This document shows, piece after piece, positions 51,056 to 59,801 of a stretch of DNA of 64,000 nucleotides. This DNA comes from JACOMS01 sp964352785 (GTDB taxonomy: Bacteria > Pseudomonadota > Alphaproteobacteria > Caulobacterales > Maricaulaceae). The DNA is taken from the NCBI GenBank assembly GCA_964352785.1, contig CAYGTI010000003.1, positions 1 through 64,000 on the forward strand, written 5' to 3'. The stretch's first letter is position 1; the number at the start of each line of letters is the position of its first letter. The position numbers and the translations under genes were made by a program. The notes below the pieces were generated by a model. The model was not told the origin of the DNA, did no database searches, and worked only from the letters and a program-made list of their open reading frames with translations.

Positions 51056-52453
51056 ATGCCTGTACATACGCTCAAGACAGATTATTTAATTGCTGGAAGC
51101 GGCGCGGTGGGCATGGCCTTTGCGGATGTGATTCTGTCCGAGACCAACGCCAACATTATTATGGTGGACCGCTATGCCAAGCCGGGGGGTCATTGGAATG
51201 TGGCGTATCCGTTTGTGACTCTGCACCAACCCTCTGCATATTACGGCGTTAGCTCTGTGGAACTGTCCAAAGGCCGCAAAGATAATGTCGGCCTGAACAA
51301 GGGCCTGAATGACCTGGCGTCCGGCGCGGAAGTTAGCGCCTATTATGATGATGTGATGCGTCATCAGTTTTTGCCAACCGGGCGCATCGAGTATTTCCCG
51401 ATGAGTGATTACAAAGGTGAGGGCCGTTTCGAACATATGTTGTCGGGTGATGCCTATCAGGTTGAGGCAAAGAAAGTCGTCGATGCAACGTGGCTGAAAA
51501 CCTCGGTGCCATCGACGCACACGCCCAATTTTAAAATCGATGAGGGCGTTACTTTTATGCCGCTCAATGACATGCCAAAATTGACCCAAGCCCCGGCGGG
51601 TTTTGTTGTGATCGGCGCAGGGAAAACCGGAATTGATGCCTGTTTGTGGCTACTGGAGAACCGGGTTGATCCCGGTAAGATTACATGGATCATGCCGCGT
51701 GATGCGTGGTTGCTGGATCGCCAAAACACACAGCCCTCCGAAGAGTTTTTCAAATACACAATCGGGGCGCAGGCCGGACAGTTTGAGGCCATCGCGCAAT
51801 CAACCTCGATCGACGATATGTTTGACCGCCTGGAAGATACGGGGTATTTTCTGAGGATCGATAAAAATGTGCGTCCGCAAATGTTCCACGGCGCGACTAT
51901 CAGCCAAATGGAGCTAAAAGCCCTTCGGCAGATTACTAACATTGTGCGCATGGGGCGGGTCTCTCATGTCAAAGAGACTGAAATCATTCTGGACGGCGGG
52001 ACGATCCCGACCAGCCCGGATCATGTGCACGTAGACTGCTCGGCCCGCGCGGTGAGCAATGAGGAGATTAAACCGATTTTCCAAGGCGATTTGATTACGC
52101 CGCAAATGGTCAGATCATACCAGCCAGTGTTTAGCGCAGCCGTGATTGGGCATATTGAGGGTAAATATGACAATGACGCGATCAAGAACAAATTGTGCGG
52201 TGTAGTGCCTCTACCTAATCATGATACGGACTTCATCCGTTTTACCGCCGCATTCATGATGAACCAATATAATTGGGGCCAAGACCCGGACATGCGAGAC
52301 TGGCTGCTGAAAAACCGCTTGGATGGGTTTTCAAAAATGGTGGCCGAGGTCGACCGTGAAGACACAGAAAAAATGGCGATTTTAAAACGCGTACGCTCTA
52401 ATGCTATGCCTGCTATGGGCAAGTTGCAGCAATATCTGGCGGAGCTGGGTTAA
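51056..52453 (+). CDS. FAD/NAD(P)-binding oxidoreductase
   Basis: About 465 aa from ATG 51056 with AAGGAG upstream. Two Rossmann motifs: LIAGSGAVGMAFAD near the start (FAD) with VDRYAKPGGHW, and VVIGAGKTGIDACLWL near 186-201 (NAD(P)H). The arrangement recalls flavin-dependent monooxygenases or trans-acting sulphide/amine oxidoreductases, but the substrate is unknown and the canonical Baeyer-Villiger fingerprint is not seen. Single gene, convergent with pyk (23-bp gap). Confidence 0.85.
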   Translation: MPVHTLKTDYLIAGSGAVGMAFADVILSETNANIIMVDRYAKPGGHWNVAYPFVTLHQPSAYYGVSSVELSKGRKDNVGLNKGLNDLASGAEVSAYYDDVMRHQFLPTGRIEYFPMSDYKGEGRFEHMLSGDAYQVEAKKVVDATWLKTSVPSTHTPNFKIDEGVTFMPLNDMPKLTQAPAGFVVIGAGKTGIDACLWLLENRVDPGKITWIMPRDAWLLDRQNTQPSEEFFKYTIGAQAGQFEAIAQSTSIDDMFDRLEDTGYFLRIDKNVRPQMFHGATISQMELKALRQITNIVRMGRVSHVKETEIILDGGTIPTSPDHVHVDCSARAVSNEEIKPIFQGDLITPQMVRSYQPVFSAAVIGHIEGKYDNDAIKNKLCGVVPLPNHDTDFIRFTAAFMMNQYNWGQDPDMRDWLLKNRLDGFSKMVAEVDREDTEKMAILKRVRSNAMPAMGKLQQYLAELG

Positions 52454-52476
52454 ACCCGCGCCCGCGTAGCTATCAT

Positions 52477-53883
52477 TTATTCGATGGTAGCGATCTTGAG
52501 CGTATCGGTCTTGCCGGGGCGGCCAAAGGGTATCCCTGCGCAAATCATAATCCGGTCTCCGGGATGGCAGTTTGCGCTGTCCTTGGCCATTTTGTTGATC
52601 CGCACCAGCATGTCATCAAAGCTGGCGGGGTCATCGGTCACCAGAGGTTCAACGCCCCAGCTTAGCGCGAGGCGATTGGCCGTCGCCGCGTAGGGTGTGA
52701 CGCCAAAAATCCGGCAGGGCGGTCGCTCGCGTGAAATACGCTGCACGGTCGAGCCCGTAGAGGTATAACCGAATACAGCTTTGCAGCCCATAATCTCAGC
52801 AATACCGCGCACAGAATGGCTGATCGCGTCCTCGGACGTTGCATCATGACGCAGGGTACCGTTTTTGAAATAGCTCCAAAATTCAGGATCGGATTCGGCG
52901 GCCACAATGATGCGGTTCATGATTGCCACGGCTGTCGCTGGGTGACGTCCCACGGCAGTCTCGGCGGAGAGCATCACAGCATCCGCCCCCTGATAGATAG
53001 CCGTGGCCACATCAGAGGCCTCCGCGCGGGTCGGCGTGGGCGAGTCGATCATGCTCTCGAGCATGTGCGTGGCAACAATAGTGGGCTTGCCCATAGCGCG
53101 GGCCAGGCGAATGATTTGGCGCTGCACAACGGGGACGCGTTCTAGCGGCAATTCAACGCCTAGGTCGCCCCGGGCGACCATAACCGCGTCCGTCAACTTC
53201 ATGATCTCGTAGAGCGAATCGACAGCGGAGGGTTTCTCGATTTTGACAATAATCCCGGCCTTGTCGCCGATGATCGCCCGCGCATCTAAAACGTCCTGCG
53301 GGGTTTGCACGAAAGACAGTGCGATGAAGTCCACATTTTGCGAGAGGGCAAACGCCATGTCGATCCGGTCTTTGTCGGTCATGGCGGACATGGGCAGCAC
53401 CGCGCCGATAACATTAATGCCTTTGCGGTCCGACAGAATACCCGGGACATCGACGCGGGCCGATATTGTTGTGCCGTCATTGTCTGTTACTGTGACCTGA
53501 AGTTTGCCGTCATCAAATTTAAGCTGGTGGCCTTCGCTAAGCGCGCTCAGCAGTTCCGGGTGGGACATCCGGATCAAGCCGTCTGTGCCCAGCTCGTCGC
53601 TGAGTTCGATTTTGACGATCTCGCCATAACGCAGTTCGATCTTGCCACCCTCAAATGGCCCAACCCGTAATTTCGGCCCTTGCATGTCGGCAATGATCGC
53701 AATGGCGTTGCCGGTGTCTTTAGAAACTTGCCGAATATTCTCAACAGCGCGTCTATGGCCTTCGTGCGCGCCGTGCGAGAAATTAAGTCGGAACGCCCCG
53801 ACGCCCACATCATGCAACAACCGCAAATTATCCGGCGCGGCACTGGCAGGCCCAACAGTGGCAACAATTTTAGCAAAGCTCAT
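52477..53883 (-). CDS. pyk: Pyruvate kinase
   Basis: 468 aa. KIVATVGPASA at the N-terminus, RLNFSHG (33-39), the catalytic Lys in VKIEKPSAVDSLYEI and MVARGDLGVELPLERVP, then ATHMLESMIDSPTPTRAE with the active-site Thr/Ser. Converts phosphoenolpyruvate + ADP to pyruvate + ATP. The C-terminal allosteric domain is present. Single gene. Confidence 0.97.
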   Translation of the reverse strand: MSFAKIVATVGPASAAPDNLRLLHDVGVGAFRLNFSHGAHEGHRRAVENIRQVSKDTGNAIAIIADMQGPKLRVGPFEGGKIELRYGEIVKIELSDELGTDGLIRMSHPELLSALSEGHQLKFDDGKLQVTVTDNDGTTISARVDVPGILSDRKGINVIGAVLPMSAMTDKDRIDMAFALSQNVDFIALSFVQTPQDVLDARAIIGDKAGIIVKIEKPSAVDSLYEIMKLTDAVMVARGDLGVELPLERVPVVQRQIIRLARAMGKPTIVATHMLESMIDSPTPTRAEASDVATAIYQGADAVMLSAETAVGRHPATAVAIMNRIIVAAESDPEFWSYFKNGTLRHDATSEDAISHSVRGIAEIMGCKAVFGYTSTGSTVQRISRERPPCRIFGVTPYAATANRLALSWGVEPLVTDDPASFDDMLVRINKMAKDSANCHPGDRIMICAGIPFGRPGKTDTLKIATIE

Positions 53884-53983
53884 GGTCTGAGTTCCTGTGG
53901 TCTGGTTGAAAGCAGAGCAATACTCATAGCTCTTTGAGAGTAGTAGTGCCGATTTTATACATCGGGTGATTTTATATTTGGGA

Positions 53984-54577
53984 TTATCTGATGCGTTTGA
54001 CGCGTACAGCGCGGCCCCGGTCGTTTATTTGCATCAGATAGCTTCCAAGGCTTGCTGTTCTTATGCTCACGGTGTTGGGTATGCCGTCTCTGACTCTTGG
54101 AATTCGGATTTCATCTGAACCAACTTGCTCCCAAACTTGTCCATTCGTGAGAAAAAACCGCGTTTTCTTATATCCGAAGGTGGTCGTGTTTTTGATAGTC
54201 AGTTCGACAGAGTCGACGTCGTCAATACCAAGTTTGCCTGGTTTTTCAGCGGATGTCTCTGTGGATTTTTCTTTATCGGAACCCCTGAGAAGGCCGCTAA
54301 GACGGGGTAGGGAAGGAATGTTAAATCCAAACGCATCCCGCTTTACGTTTTCAACCTCTTCTTTGCTTACAGTCACAATTTCACCACTCTTTTCAGCAAA
54401 TTCCATCCGGTTGACAGCTTCGTCATAACAGGCGAGCCGTTCCTGCGGTTGATCTATGATCTTACAGGCGTAAACAGACCTGACGGTTTCCGGTTGAACA
54501 GAGTTTTGCGCTGCGGCAGCGGGGATAAACACCATTGTGCTTAATATTCCGAGTAATATCGCGTTTTTTAAATGCAT
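53984..54577 (-). CDS. Exported hypothetical protein, 197 aa
   Basis: Cleavable signal peptide (cleavage after AAAAQ-type sequence near residue 23). Next comes ACKIIDQPQERLACYDEAVN (37-56): the Cys-x12-RLxCYD motif seen in several periplasmic proteins. A low-complexity basic/acidic linker follows, then a small C-terminal β-domain (about 120-197: VELTIKNTTTF, RIPRVRDGIPN). Function unknown. Divergent from the TonB receptor gene. Confidence 0.78.
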   Translation of the reverse strand: MHLKNAILLGILSTMVFIPAAAAQNSVQPETVRSVYACKIIDQPQERLACYDEAVNRMEFAEKSGEIVTVSKEEVENVKRDAFGFNIPSLPRLSGLLRGSDKEKSTETSAEKPGKLGIDDVDSVELTIKNTTTFGYKKTRFFLTNGQVWEQVGSDEIRIPRVRDGIPNTVSIRTASLGSYLMQINDRGRAVRVKRIR

Positions 54578-54904
54578 GAGTTACGGCTCCGTTCATCAGC
54601 TAAAACCAAATACGTTATAATGATGTTGTATTTTCCATTATAAGTAAAGATGTGGGTGCGGCCTTCTTGATATTATATTCATGTTACGGAACATGTGGAA
54701 GGTTTGCCTGATGTATTTATGCAACACATGGATTTTTTTTAATATTAATTATCAGTGCACTCCAAAATCACCTTGAGTTGACAGGAATGTCTAGTTAGAA
54801 CTCGCGATGATGCGCAAGGGTCCGTTCTTGCGCGGCGTTATGTTTGTTGTAGGGTTTGCGCTCACGGCAATAATTTTAAAAAACCAGTTCGAAGGGGTTT
54901 GTAA
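54578..54904. other. Divergent regulatory region upstream of the TonB-dependent receptor
   Basis: Contains a palindrome CATGTT-ACGG-AACATG (54680-54695) and, nearer the receptor, TTGACA at 54778 that could be a -35 element (no good -10 seen), followed by a stem-loop GCGCAAG/CTTGCGC (54812-54833) that would lie in the 5' untranslated mRNA. No open frame of note. Which of these are functional is not known. Confidence 0.4.
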
Positions 54905-57900
54905 ATGGAAAATAGTATCAAGCGACTATTGCTAGGCACATCTATTTTGAGTGTCGTTGGCTTTGGCTTTAGTAATGTAGCCTATGCGCAAGACGCAGAT
55001 GAGCCTTTGGAAGTAGTGAATGCTGCCGAAGAAGAAGCAATGAAAATAAGTGACCAAGTTGTCGTTACGGGTTCGCGTTTGCGCCGTAATGAATTTACGT
55101 CTGCATCACCGCTCCAAGTTATTGATGGTGAGTTGGCTCGCGATCTGGGTCTTGTTGACGCGGCTGACCTTCTAGGTCAGACCACCGTTGTCCAAGGGCA
55201 GCAAATTTCGACTGGTGTATCGACGTCTGCTGGTATTTTGTCAGAAAACGGACCTGGGTCTTCAACGGCTTCTTTACGGGGGCTGGATCCAGGTCGTACG
55301 CTTGTTCTTGTTAACGGTCGCCGTTTGGCACCAGCGGGTGTCCGCGGCGTGCCAAGTGCTCCTGACCTGAACTTGATCCCGGGAACTTTGATTGACCGCG
55401 TAGACGTTCTTCTAGACGGTGCGTCATCTGTATACGGTTCTGACGCCGTCGCAGGGGTTGTGAACTACGAACTACGGCGTGATTTTGATGGTATCCAGCT
55501 GGATGCATTTACAACGATGCCGGAATATAACGGCAACGAAGGCAATCAGCAGGTCTATACAGCGACTGCCGGTGTATCGGGTGAGAAAGGCTTTATCGGA
55601 TTTGCGGTTGAGCACAATGTTGTTGACGGATTTACCGAAGCCACAATTGGTGAGCTTTATTCCCCATATAGTGCTGGTTGCCGGGGCACTGTACTATTGG
55701 GCGATAGCGGAACAGTTTATCACCCCGACCGTTGCGGCGGCGGCTCGTTTGGTGCGGGTGCAGTAACAGGTGGTCGTGGTTTTCTTTACTTTGATCAAGG
55801 CGCTAATGTTGCGGGGCTTCCGCAGAACTTCCGCCCGGTTTCCGTTACAAGCCAATTGCTGCAAGCTGATGATCCGATAGGGCAGGCTTTCTTGATCTAC
55901 CCTGAGGAATACAACGCGGCGTTTAGCCCGGATTTCAAGCGGACATCGCTTTTCACATTGGGTGAGTATAATACTGACCTTTATGGTGATTTGACTGTTT
56001 ATTTTGAGGGTTCACACGCTTTCCGTGAAACAAATACGAACACATCTGGTCAAGGAAACGTAAGAATTTCTGATACTTACGCACTCAATCCTTTTGGTGC
56101 CACGGTTACTCAGTATTTTAACTCACGTTTCATTAATGAAACTGAAGTTGCTCAAACCCGGTTCGTCGGTGGTATCAAAGGCGAGCTTCCATTCTTGGAA
56201 AAATCAGGTTTAGAAAATTGGGCGTATGACGTTTATGCAAGCTACTCTCGTTCAAGCGGTCAAGACCGGGTGCAGGGAATACCATATCTCCCTAGACTTG
56301 AGCAGACTTTGGCAAACACTGTTGTTGATCCGGTAACTGGCGAGGCGTCGTGCACAGCCAGATCAATTCCTGGCGTTGGTCAAAATATTCCATGTCGTCC
56401 TCTCGAATTTCAAGATCCAACATTCTTGTTCACGGGTCGTTTCGTGGACGAGGACGATAACGCCTACCTTTTCCCGAACCGTTTAACAGATACTGTTGTT
56501 CAGCAAACTGTATATTCCGGTTACTTGGGCGGTGATCTGTTTGAGATGCCTTTCGGGGGCGGAACAGTTCTGGCTGGCTTCGGCGGTGAATACCGTGAAG
56601 ATATTATTGAAACGAACACAGCACTCTCTGGTGACTTTCAGGGTTTCTCTGCGGATCCTGGGTCCAATGGTAGCCGTTCTTTGAAAGAGGTCTTTGGCGA
56701 GATTGAACTTCCGCTCTTATCTGATCGACCTCTTGTTGATAAGCTAACATTAAACCTTTCGGCTCGCTATACAGACGAAAGTAATTTTGGAGGTGAATCA
56801 ACTTACGGTATCAAGGGTGTCTATGCGCCGACCGACTTCCTGACATTCCGGGGTACATATGGCACATCTTACCGTGCGCCTGATCTCGGTCAGCAATTTG
56901 GTGGCAATGTCACAGGCTTTGAAAACCCGTCTGATCCTTGTCGTGTAAGTGCTTTGGCCACTCCGTTTGTGGATCACGATAATGATCCAACAACAGGTGA
57001 TCAACGGGTTTATAACCGGGCTTTAGACAACCGCACGGATGAATTACTCGCCCGTTGCGCCAATGGCGGCGGTGCCTTTAATATACCGGGAACAGATCCA
57101 ACACGTCTTGGTATTTTAGGGTATGATGGGGCTTCTCCGGTTTTTGCAGGTTCGCCAACTCTTGTCGCTAGTGGATCAAATCCAAATTTGCTGCCGGAGA
57201 CATCTGAAGCGATCTCTGCCGGTATTGTATTTGATCAGCCCTTTACGGATGCATTTGATCTTAAATTTTCTGCGACATTCTTCCGTATTAAAATCCAAGA
57301 TGAAATTGATCAACTTACAGCGAATACAATCGTTAACCGGTGTTACAATGATCCAAGCCTGTCTGACCCGACATGTGGTTCCTTTACACGGGATCCACGT
57401 GTGACGACGCCTACTGTAGACGAAACAACAGGTGAAGTTTCTTTTGTTTCAGCCCTAAACCGTAACCTTGGTGAACAGCTTGTTGAAGGTATCGATTATA
57501 ATGTTGAGCTTGATTATGACGTTAAGCCCTCCTTCTTGGATGTCCCGGTTGAGTATAGCCTGATTGCTCGCGCAACTCAGTCTTTAACACAGACAGAGGA
57601 TCAAGTTCTTGCGACAGGAACCATCATTGATGATGACCTGCTTGAATTTGGTAACCCCGAATGGCGTTTGAACTTGACGAACCGTCTCAAGTATAAAGAC
57701 TTCCAGTTCCTTTTCCAATCCCGCTACATCAGCAGCATGGTAGAAGATGCGCGGACTGTTGATCCTGATACAGGTAACCGGGTACGTAATGAGTTCGACC
57801 GTAGTTTCTTCTCTCAGTGTGTCCAAGCTGGAGATTTTACAAATGATGCAGCTGGTAATCCTGTTTCAGGTTGTGAGCAGATTGATGGTCTTGACAGCTA

Positions 57901-58081
57901 TTGGGTGCATAATGCATCTGTAGCTTTTGCCCGAGATACTTTTGTTGTCCGGGTTGGTGTGAACAATGTGTTTAATGACGCACCGCCATTGACAACAAAT
58001 AATGAGCTTAGCAGTTTAGGCGGTATTGGTTATGATCTTGGTGGCCGGACATATTTTGCCAACGTGACGAAGAGATTCTAA
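54905..58081 (+). CDS. TonB-dependent receptor
   Basis: 1058 aa outer-membrane receptor. Signal peptide ends at YAQD (about 29). TonB-box-like DQVVVTGSR near 49-57 opens the plug domain, whose conserved residues are visible (LRGLDPGRTLVLVNGRR; YGSDAVAGVVNYELRRDFDG). From about 200 a 22-stranded β-barrel with long loops leads to the C-terminal TYFANVTKRF. The ligand cannot be read; the size is that of receptors for oligosaccharides, peptides or siderophores. Monocistronic, with a strong terminator. The energising TolQ/DUF3450 locus begins 4 kb downstream. Confidence 0.95.
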   Translation: MENSIKRLLLGTSILSVVGFGFSNVAYAQDADEPLEVVNAAEEEAMKISDQVVVTGSRLRRNEFTSASPLQVIDGELARDLGLVDAADLLGQTTVVQGQQISTGVSTSAGILSENGPGSSTASLRGLDPGRTLVLVNGRRLAPAGVRGVPSAPDLNLIPGTLIDRVDVLLDGASSVYGSDAVAGVVNYELRRDFDGIQLDAFTTMPEYNGNEGNQQVYTATAGVSGEKGFIGFAVEHNVVDGFTEATIGELYSPYSAGCRGTVLLGDSGTVYHPDRCGGGSFGAGAVTGGRGFLYFDQGANVAGLPQNFRPVSVTSQLLQADDPIGQAFLIYPEEYNAAFSPDFKRTSLFTLGEYNTDLYGDLTVYFEGSHAFRETNTNTSGQGNVRISDTYALNPFGATVTQYFNSRFINETEVAQTRFVGGIKGELPFLEKSGLENWAYDVYASYSRSSGQDRVQGIPYLPRLEQTLANTVVDPVTGEASCTARSIPGVGQNIPCRPLEFQDPTFLFTGRFVDEDDNAYLFPNRLTDTVVQQTVYSGYLGGDLFEMPFGGGTVLAGFGGEYREDIIETNTALSGDFQGFSADPGSNGSRSLKEVFGEIELPLLSDRPLVDKLTLNLSARYTDESNFGGESTYGIKGVYAPTDFLTFRGTYGTSYRAPDLGQQFGGNVTGFENPSDPCRVSALATPFVDHDNDPTTGDQRVYNRALDNRTDELLARCANGGGAFNIPGTDPTRLGILGYDGASPVFAGSPTLVASGSNPNLLPETSEAISAGIVFDQPFTDAFDLKFSATFFRIKIQDEIDQLTANTIVNRCYNDPSLSDPTCGSFTRDPRVTTPTVDETTGEVSFVSALNRNLGEQLVEGIDYNVELDYDVKPSFLDVPVEYSLIARATQSLTQTEDQVLATGTIIDDDLLEFGNPEWRLNLTNRLKYKDFQFLFQSRYISSMVEDARTVDPDTGNRVRNEFDRSFFSQCVQAGDFTNDAAGNPVSGCEQIDGLDSYWVHNASVAFARDTFVVRVGVNNVFNDAPPLTTNNELSSLGGIGYDLGGRTYFANVTKRF

Positions 58082-58129
58082 GCTAAACTTTCAATCGCCC
58101 CCATTAGGGGATGGTTCATAAGATTGAAG

Positions 58130-58158
58130 GCCGCAATCATTGTGATTGCGGCTTTTTT
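58130..58158 (+). terminator. Rho-independent terminator of the TonB-dependent receptor gene
   Basis: Perfect 10-bp stem GCCGCAATCA/TGATTGCGGC (58130-58139, 58143-58152) with TTG loop and a run of six T, 48 bases after the stop. Confidence 0.92.
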
Positions 58159-58187
58159 ATTGACATCGCAGGTCTCCCGCGTGGTGT

Positions 58188-58283
58188 TTAGTGCATTTCC
58201 TGTTTAATCGTCTTCAGGAAAGTATCAGAAAATGGGCAAAGAACACCTAGTTTCTGCATCTAATTTAACTGGAATTGCACTAA
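58188..58283. repeat. 96-bp dispersed palindromic repeat, copy B
   Basis: Begins TTAGTGCATTTCC and ends GGAATTGCACTAA, so the ends form an inverted repeat. The inner stem GTATCAGAAA/TTTCTGCATC is a decayed version of that of copy A at 38878-38972; the region between holds GGG...CC as there. Aligned by eye, the copies share long blocks (TGCATTTC, TTTAA, GTATC.GAAA, TTGCACTAA). Confidence 0.7.
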
Positions 58284-58996
58284 GTCTGCAGAAACTTATG
58301 TTTGTCTCCAACTAGTTGAAGGCGGTAATCTGTGTGAGCCTGTATTCATGGCGTGTAAACGCGCTTCCGGGCGGTCTTTTGGGATAAGAGGTCGTATGTT
58401 ATGTTTCTTCTGTCATTTCGATCAAACCATATGGCTGAGTAGAACCTGAAATTCGAGTCTTTGTGATTAACGCTTTTCCGTAAATGATTTGCACGATTAT
58501 TTATGGTCTCACTTGTTACCGTATACATGCAGCGCACATTACGAAATGATAGCGCTATCTTTCCTGTTTGCTTCCGGTCGCCAATGCGCGCCAGCTTGGC
58601 AGGCTTTTTGTGTTATCGGGACGCTTTCTAAATGTTGATAACGTATGTAGCTCTTACGAGGATAGCCAGAAAGTTACTGTATGTGTTAATCCATAACAAC
58701 TATCGTTAAATATGGTACTTATATATTACAAGCACCAATTTGCGTCGCCAGCCTTTAATGTGTTTTACAAGCGGCGCGCCTGTAGTGCAATGTGAAGAGA
58801 ATTGATTGATATAAGGTATCGGCGTATGCCTAATATTTCTAGGGGGTGTTATACCCGCATGAGTAATGATAGTTCAACCTCTCTCGCTCCGGATCATGTA
58901 AGGGATGACAAGGAGCTGGTATTAGCCTGTATTAATATCAACAAACCGTATTGATATTGTAATTATACAAAATACCTTCAAGCCAAAAATAATTAT
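58284..58996. other. Gene-poor gap with LacI-type operator and possible short ORF
   Basis: This 713-bp stretch has no confident gene. GATAGCGCTATC at 58548-58559 is a perfect palindrome with the same AGCGCT core as the pckA operator at 19477. A short frame, ATG 58826 to TGA 58954 (42 codons; inner ATG 58859 gives 31 codons beginning MSND), could be the start of a gene cut short, with the IS insertion 42 bp further on. Low certainty. Confidence 0.35.
58548..58559. promoter_or_regulatory. LacI-family-type operator in the 58.3-59.0 kb gap
   Basis: Perfect palindrome GATAGCGCTATC, extended to TGATAGCGCTATCT. Core AGCGCT and flanks resemble the site upstream of pckA. The gene it served is not intact in the window, so it may be an orphan. 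Confidence 0.4.
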
Positions 58997-59730
58997 GGGT
59001 CATGCCTAGTTGACGAGCTTCGGAATGGAGCTAAGTCCTTCTATGGCAATGAAAAATCGTTATTCAAAACGTTCGCGCATTTCAGAACGTAAATTCCGTG
59101 AGATTGTGCGGTATTTTGCAACCGACCTCACGGCCCTCCAAACTGCTGAGCTTTCCGGCATAAACCGTAACACAATCAACCGGATTTACCGGGGCCTTCG
59201 TGAACGCATATACCATGCCTGCGAGACAGACCGACCGTTCTTCGGTGTCGTTGAAGTTGATGAAAGCTGGTTCGGGGCCAAACGTGTTAAGGGAAAGCGC
59301 GGACGTGGAGCTTACGGGAAAACAACGGTCTTTGGCATCCATGAACGGGCAGGTCGTGTTTACACGGAAATCGTTCCCGACTGCTCCAAATCGACCCTAC
59401 AGGCGATTATACGGGGCAAGGTAGACGTTGCGCTCCATTATCAACTCCGATGGTTGGCGGGGTTATAACGGGCTGGTCGATATTGGGTATGGTCACTTCC
59501 GCGTAGACCACTCGAAGGACGAGTTCGTCCAAGGCCCGACACATATCAACGGGATCGAAGGCTTTTGGGGCTTAGCGAAAGTCAGGCTTACAAAGTTCAA
59601 AGGCTTGCCGAAACACACCTTCTATCTTCACCTCAAGGAATGTGAATGGCGGTATAATCACAGGCTTGATAACAAATACAAAATCCTGTTACGATACTTA
59701 AGAGAAAACCCTCTTAACTAGGCATGACCC
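58997..59730 (+). mobile_element. IS1595-family insertion sequence
   Basis: Inverted ends GGGTCATGCCTAGTTGA (58997-59013) and the complement of 59714-59730 agree except at one position near the inner side. Flanks ATAATTAT and ATAATAAT (58989-58996, 59731-59738) look like an 8-bp target duplication with one mismatch. About 734 bp, one transposase region with a frameshift. Element size and terminus are typical of the ISXO2/IS1016-like group. Confidence 0.85.
59043..59721 (+). pseudogene. IS1595-family transposase, frameshifted
   Basis: The first part (59043-59468 frame) contains the helix-turn-helix SGINRNTINRIYRGL and the first Asp in VEVDESWFGAK; the second part (frame from 59428) has INSDGWRGY with the second Asp and HINGIEGFWGLAKVRLTKF with the Glu. 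The frames join at about 59428-59435, where deleting one C in GCGCTCC would restore ...VDVASIINSDGW. This is a one-base insertion relative to a continuous family protein; programmed frameshifting is less likely because no slippery heptamer is seen. Confidence 0.85.
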
Positions 59731-59801
59731 ATAATAATTTTATCAATTGTTATTAGCGCTCATGTGCACTCATGCTTGCTTCAACATATGCCAAAAAGTT
59801 T

